Below, piece after piece: positions 62,817-64,000 of a stretch of 64,000 nt of DNA. The notes below the pieces were generated by a model, which was not told the origin of the DNA, searched no databases, and worked only from the letters and a program-made list of their open reading frames with translations. Made by a program: the position numbers and the translations under genes. Positions within the stretch are counted from its first letter, which is position 1. Every line of letters begins with the position of its first letter. Origin of the DNA: a marine gamma proteobacterium HTCC2148 (GTDB taxonomy: Bacteria; Pseudomonadota; Gammaproteobacteria; Pseudomonadales; Halieaceae); assembly GCA_000156295.1 (NCBI GenBank), contig DS999227.1, forward strand, positions 14,730 through 78,729, in the 5' to 3' direction.

Positions 62817-62974
62817 GGCTATACCTCAAATCTTCTATTAGGTGTAGAGAGTATTTCCCGCCGGGCCGATCAGATTACCTCATCCTAAAGAACAATTACA
62901 AGCAGCTATGCAAAAAATTGCATCAACCGGCTTTCGGTCAAAATCGGGCGCCCGTGAATACTTTGCAACACCTG

Positions 62975-63775
62975 TTAGCGCTTGGGCAATAACCGAAGAG
63001 GGTCAATCGGCTTGCCCTCCTTGCGGATCTCAAAGTGCAACCTCACAGTATCAGTGCCACTGCTGCCCTTCTCTGCAATCTGCTGCCCGGCTTTCACCCC
63101 ATCGCCTTCTGAGACCAGCAGGCGACTGTTGTGCCCATAGGCACTGAGGTAAACTTCGTTGTGTTTGACAATGATTAGTTCACCGAGTCCGACAATGCCC
63201 GTGCCGGCGTACACCACCTGCCCTGCTGCGACGGCTTGCACCGAATCACCCCGGCTACCACCGATATCAATGCCTTTGTGCAAAGTGGATGAATAGCTAC
63301 GCACAACCTTTCCTGAAGTAGGCCAGCGCCAGGCCTTTACAGGACCAACCGACGAACTGCTTGCCGCAGTCGGGCGAGATGAGGGCGTTGTAGCCTTTGT
63401 TGATGAAGAGTGAGTGACCGTCGTGTTTGGTTTGGGCGCAGGGGTTTGCGACGTGGGCTTTGATGGTGCTGTCGCACTTTTAGTGCTACTGCTCGCACGG
63501 GTGACCTTCAGCGGCTTAGCCTCTTTCAGCTTCAGAGCTTGTCCCGGGAAGATGGTATAGGGGGCGGGAATACTATTCGCCGCGGCGAGGCCACGGTAAT
63601 CGAGACCATATCGGAATGCTATGGAATACAACGTATCGCCCTTCTGTACTCTGTACGCCGACCCTCCCGCAGCCGCGCCTGCCCTGGACTGACGATCCTC
63701 CACAGGCGCAGGCGGATTGCCACCACAGGCAACCACCAGGAGCAGAAGCAGTACACTGCAAATAAGCGCCCTGAT
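62975..63775 (-). CDS. nlpD: Lipoprotein NlpD, LysM plus M23 (degenerate) peptidase domain
   Basis: About 266 residues. A LysM domain (YRVQKGDTLYSIAFRYGLDY) precedes a Thr/Ser/Pro-rich linker and a peptidase M23 domain (WPTSGKVVRSYSS, GIDIGGSRGDSVQAVAAGQV, LHFEIRKEGKPIDP). The family activates the amidase AmiC in septal cell-wall splitting. No ATG, GTG or TTG precedes the lipobox in frame. The lipoprotein signal (RALICSVLLLLLVVAC) is in frame with an ATC at 63775 that has AAGGAG eight bases upstream, so the start is taken there. Confidence 0.88.
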   Translation of the reverse strand: MRALICSVLLLLLVVACGGNPPAPVEDRQSRAGAAAGGSAYRVQKGDTLYSIAFRYGLDYRGLAAANSIPAPYTIFPGQALKLKEAKPLKVTRASSSTKSATAPSKPTSQTPAPKPNTTVTHSSSTKATTPSSRPTAASSSSVGPVKAWRWPTSGKVVRSYSSTLHKGIDIGGSRGDSVQAVAAGQVVYAGTGIVGLGELIIVKHNEVYLSAYGHNSRLLVSEGDGVKAGQQIAEKGSSGTDTVRLHFEIRKEGKPIDPLRLLPKR

Positions 63776-63821
63776 AGCGCACTCTCCTTTTCAATGCCCG
63801 TCAAGCGGGCGAGTATCCGCC

Positions 63822-64000
63822 TTACTGTTCGGCGGGGTTCTCTTGCTTCCCACCCCAACGGGCATCGATGAGCCATACAAGGGCAAAGCCGACCACCATC
63901 AGGGACAGGCACAAGACCAGTTGCGAAGACTCCCCCGTGAGCACGGTAAATTCCAAGGGCATAACAGGAACTTGCTGCGCTGGTTTAAGCTGGCCATGAC
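63822..64000 (-). CDS. C-terminal end of a small membrane protein
   Basis: The open frame enters from the right edge and ends at 63822. The visible part has one membrane helix (QLVLCLSLMVVGFALVWLID) and an ends-in-charge tail (ARWGGKQENPAEQ). An ATG inside it could also make a 46-residue protein. It lies just upstream of nlpD, where surE and pcm occur in other gammaproteobacteria, but it resembles neither. No function is suggested. Confidence 0.5.
   Translation of the reverse strand, partial: HGQLKPAQQVPVMPLEFTVLTGESSQLVLCLSLMVVGFALVWLIDARWGGKQENPAEQ

Noticed and set aside
1-64000. CRISPR arrays, rRNA, tRNA, prophage or insertion sequences
   Set aside because: No regular direct repeats, no rRNA-like or convincing tRNA cloverleaf sequence, and no transposase, integrase or phage structural gene was seen on either strand.

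Overview
The window looks like the chromosome of a marine-type gammaproteobacterium, probably near Cellvibrionales/Halieaceae. The support is an nlpD-rpoS pair at the right end, csrA, a homodimeric-type aceE, a Fur-boxed porin, TonB-dependent uptake and moderate GC. No phage, insertion sequence, CRISPR array, tRNA or rRNA was recognised. The taxonomic placement is inference from gene content.

Layout. 0-4.4 kb: a porin fragment with a Fur-like box, aceE and a membrane protein. 4.5-12.6 kb: a first accessory block with an aldehyde dehydrogenase, a DUF169 protein with a protochlorophyllide-reductase-like tail, a VOC protein, a tandem-domain nitrilase, an SDR and an MFS transporter. 12.8-19.1 kb: mostly household genes (YlqF GTPase, glycosyltransferase, PepSY protein, NYN nuclease, M28 peptidase, DUF3820, CsrA). 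19.5-34.8 kb: a KstD-like flavoprotein, then a long leftward run with a second tandem nitrilase, an RCCR-like protein, an acyl-CoA dehydrogenase-like protein, an aldehyde dehydrogenase, an alpha/beta hydrolase, an isochorismatase-type amidase, a frameshifted FAD monooxygenase, two maleate-isomerase-like proteins and a TonB receptor. 35-48 kb: transporter and SDR, two predicted beta-barrel proteins, a clear homologue of plant red chlorophyll catabolite reductase (RCCR), a chlorophyllase-like hydrolase, a Crp/Fnr regulator, an isocitrate-lyase-family lyase, more hydrolases and a Rieske oxygenase, plus the decayed start of a second Rieske gene. 49-61.7 kb: an amidase, two imidase/allantoinase-like proteins, a GntR regulator, an HMG-CoA-lyase-like lyase, two CaiB-type CoA transferases, a LeuCD-type hydratase, a LysR regulator, a bicupin and a sodium/solute symporter. 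61.7-64 kb: a terminator, rpoS, nlpD and the end of a small membrane protein.

Main interpretation (inference). The accessory genes can be read together as a bacterial route for breaking down chlorophyll-type tetrapyrroles. Uptake would be through the TonB receptor. Side-chain ester cleavage would be by chlorophyllase-like hydrolases, ring opening by the Rieske oxygenase (plants use the Rieske enzyme PAO) and reduction by the RCCR-family proteins. The resulting pyrroles or substituted maleimides could then be opened by the imidase-like proteins, deamidated by the isochorismatase-type amidase, hydrated by LeuCD, and cleaved either directly (isocitrate-lyase family) or after CoA activation (CaiB plus HMG-CoA-lyase-like enzyme) to pyruvate and acyl-CoA. 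Each family assignment rests on visible motifs. The substrate and the order of steps are hypotheses. A nicotinate-like or other N-heterocycle pathway is the main alternative.

Regulation. Four Fnr-like dyads lie about 70-85 bases upstream of genes in the 34.8-40.9 kb block, close to a Crp/Fnr regulator with an ExxSR recognition helix. A different near-identical 26-base AT-rich element is shared by the lyase/CoA-transferase promoter and the leuCD promoter. Two genes (porin and FAD monooxygenase) show single-base frame disruptions, and nlpD lacks a normal start codon. These could be real or assembly errors.
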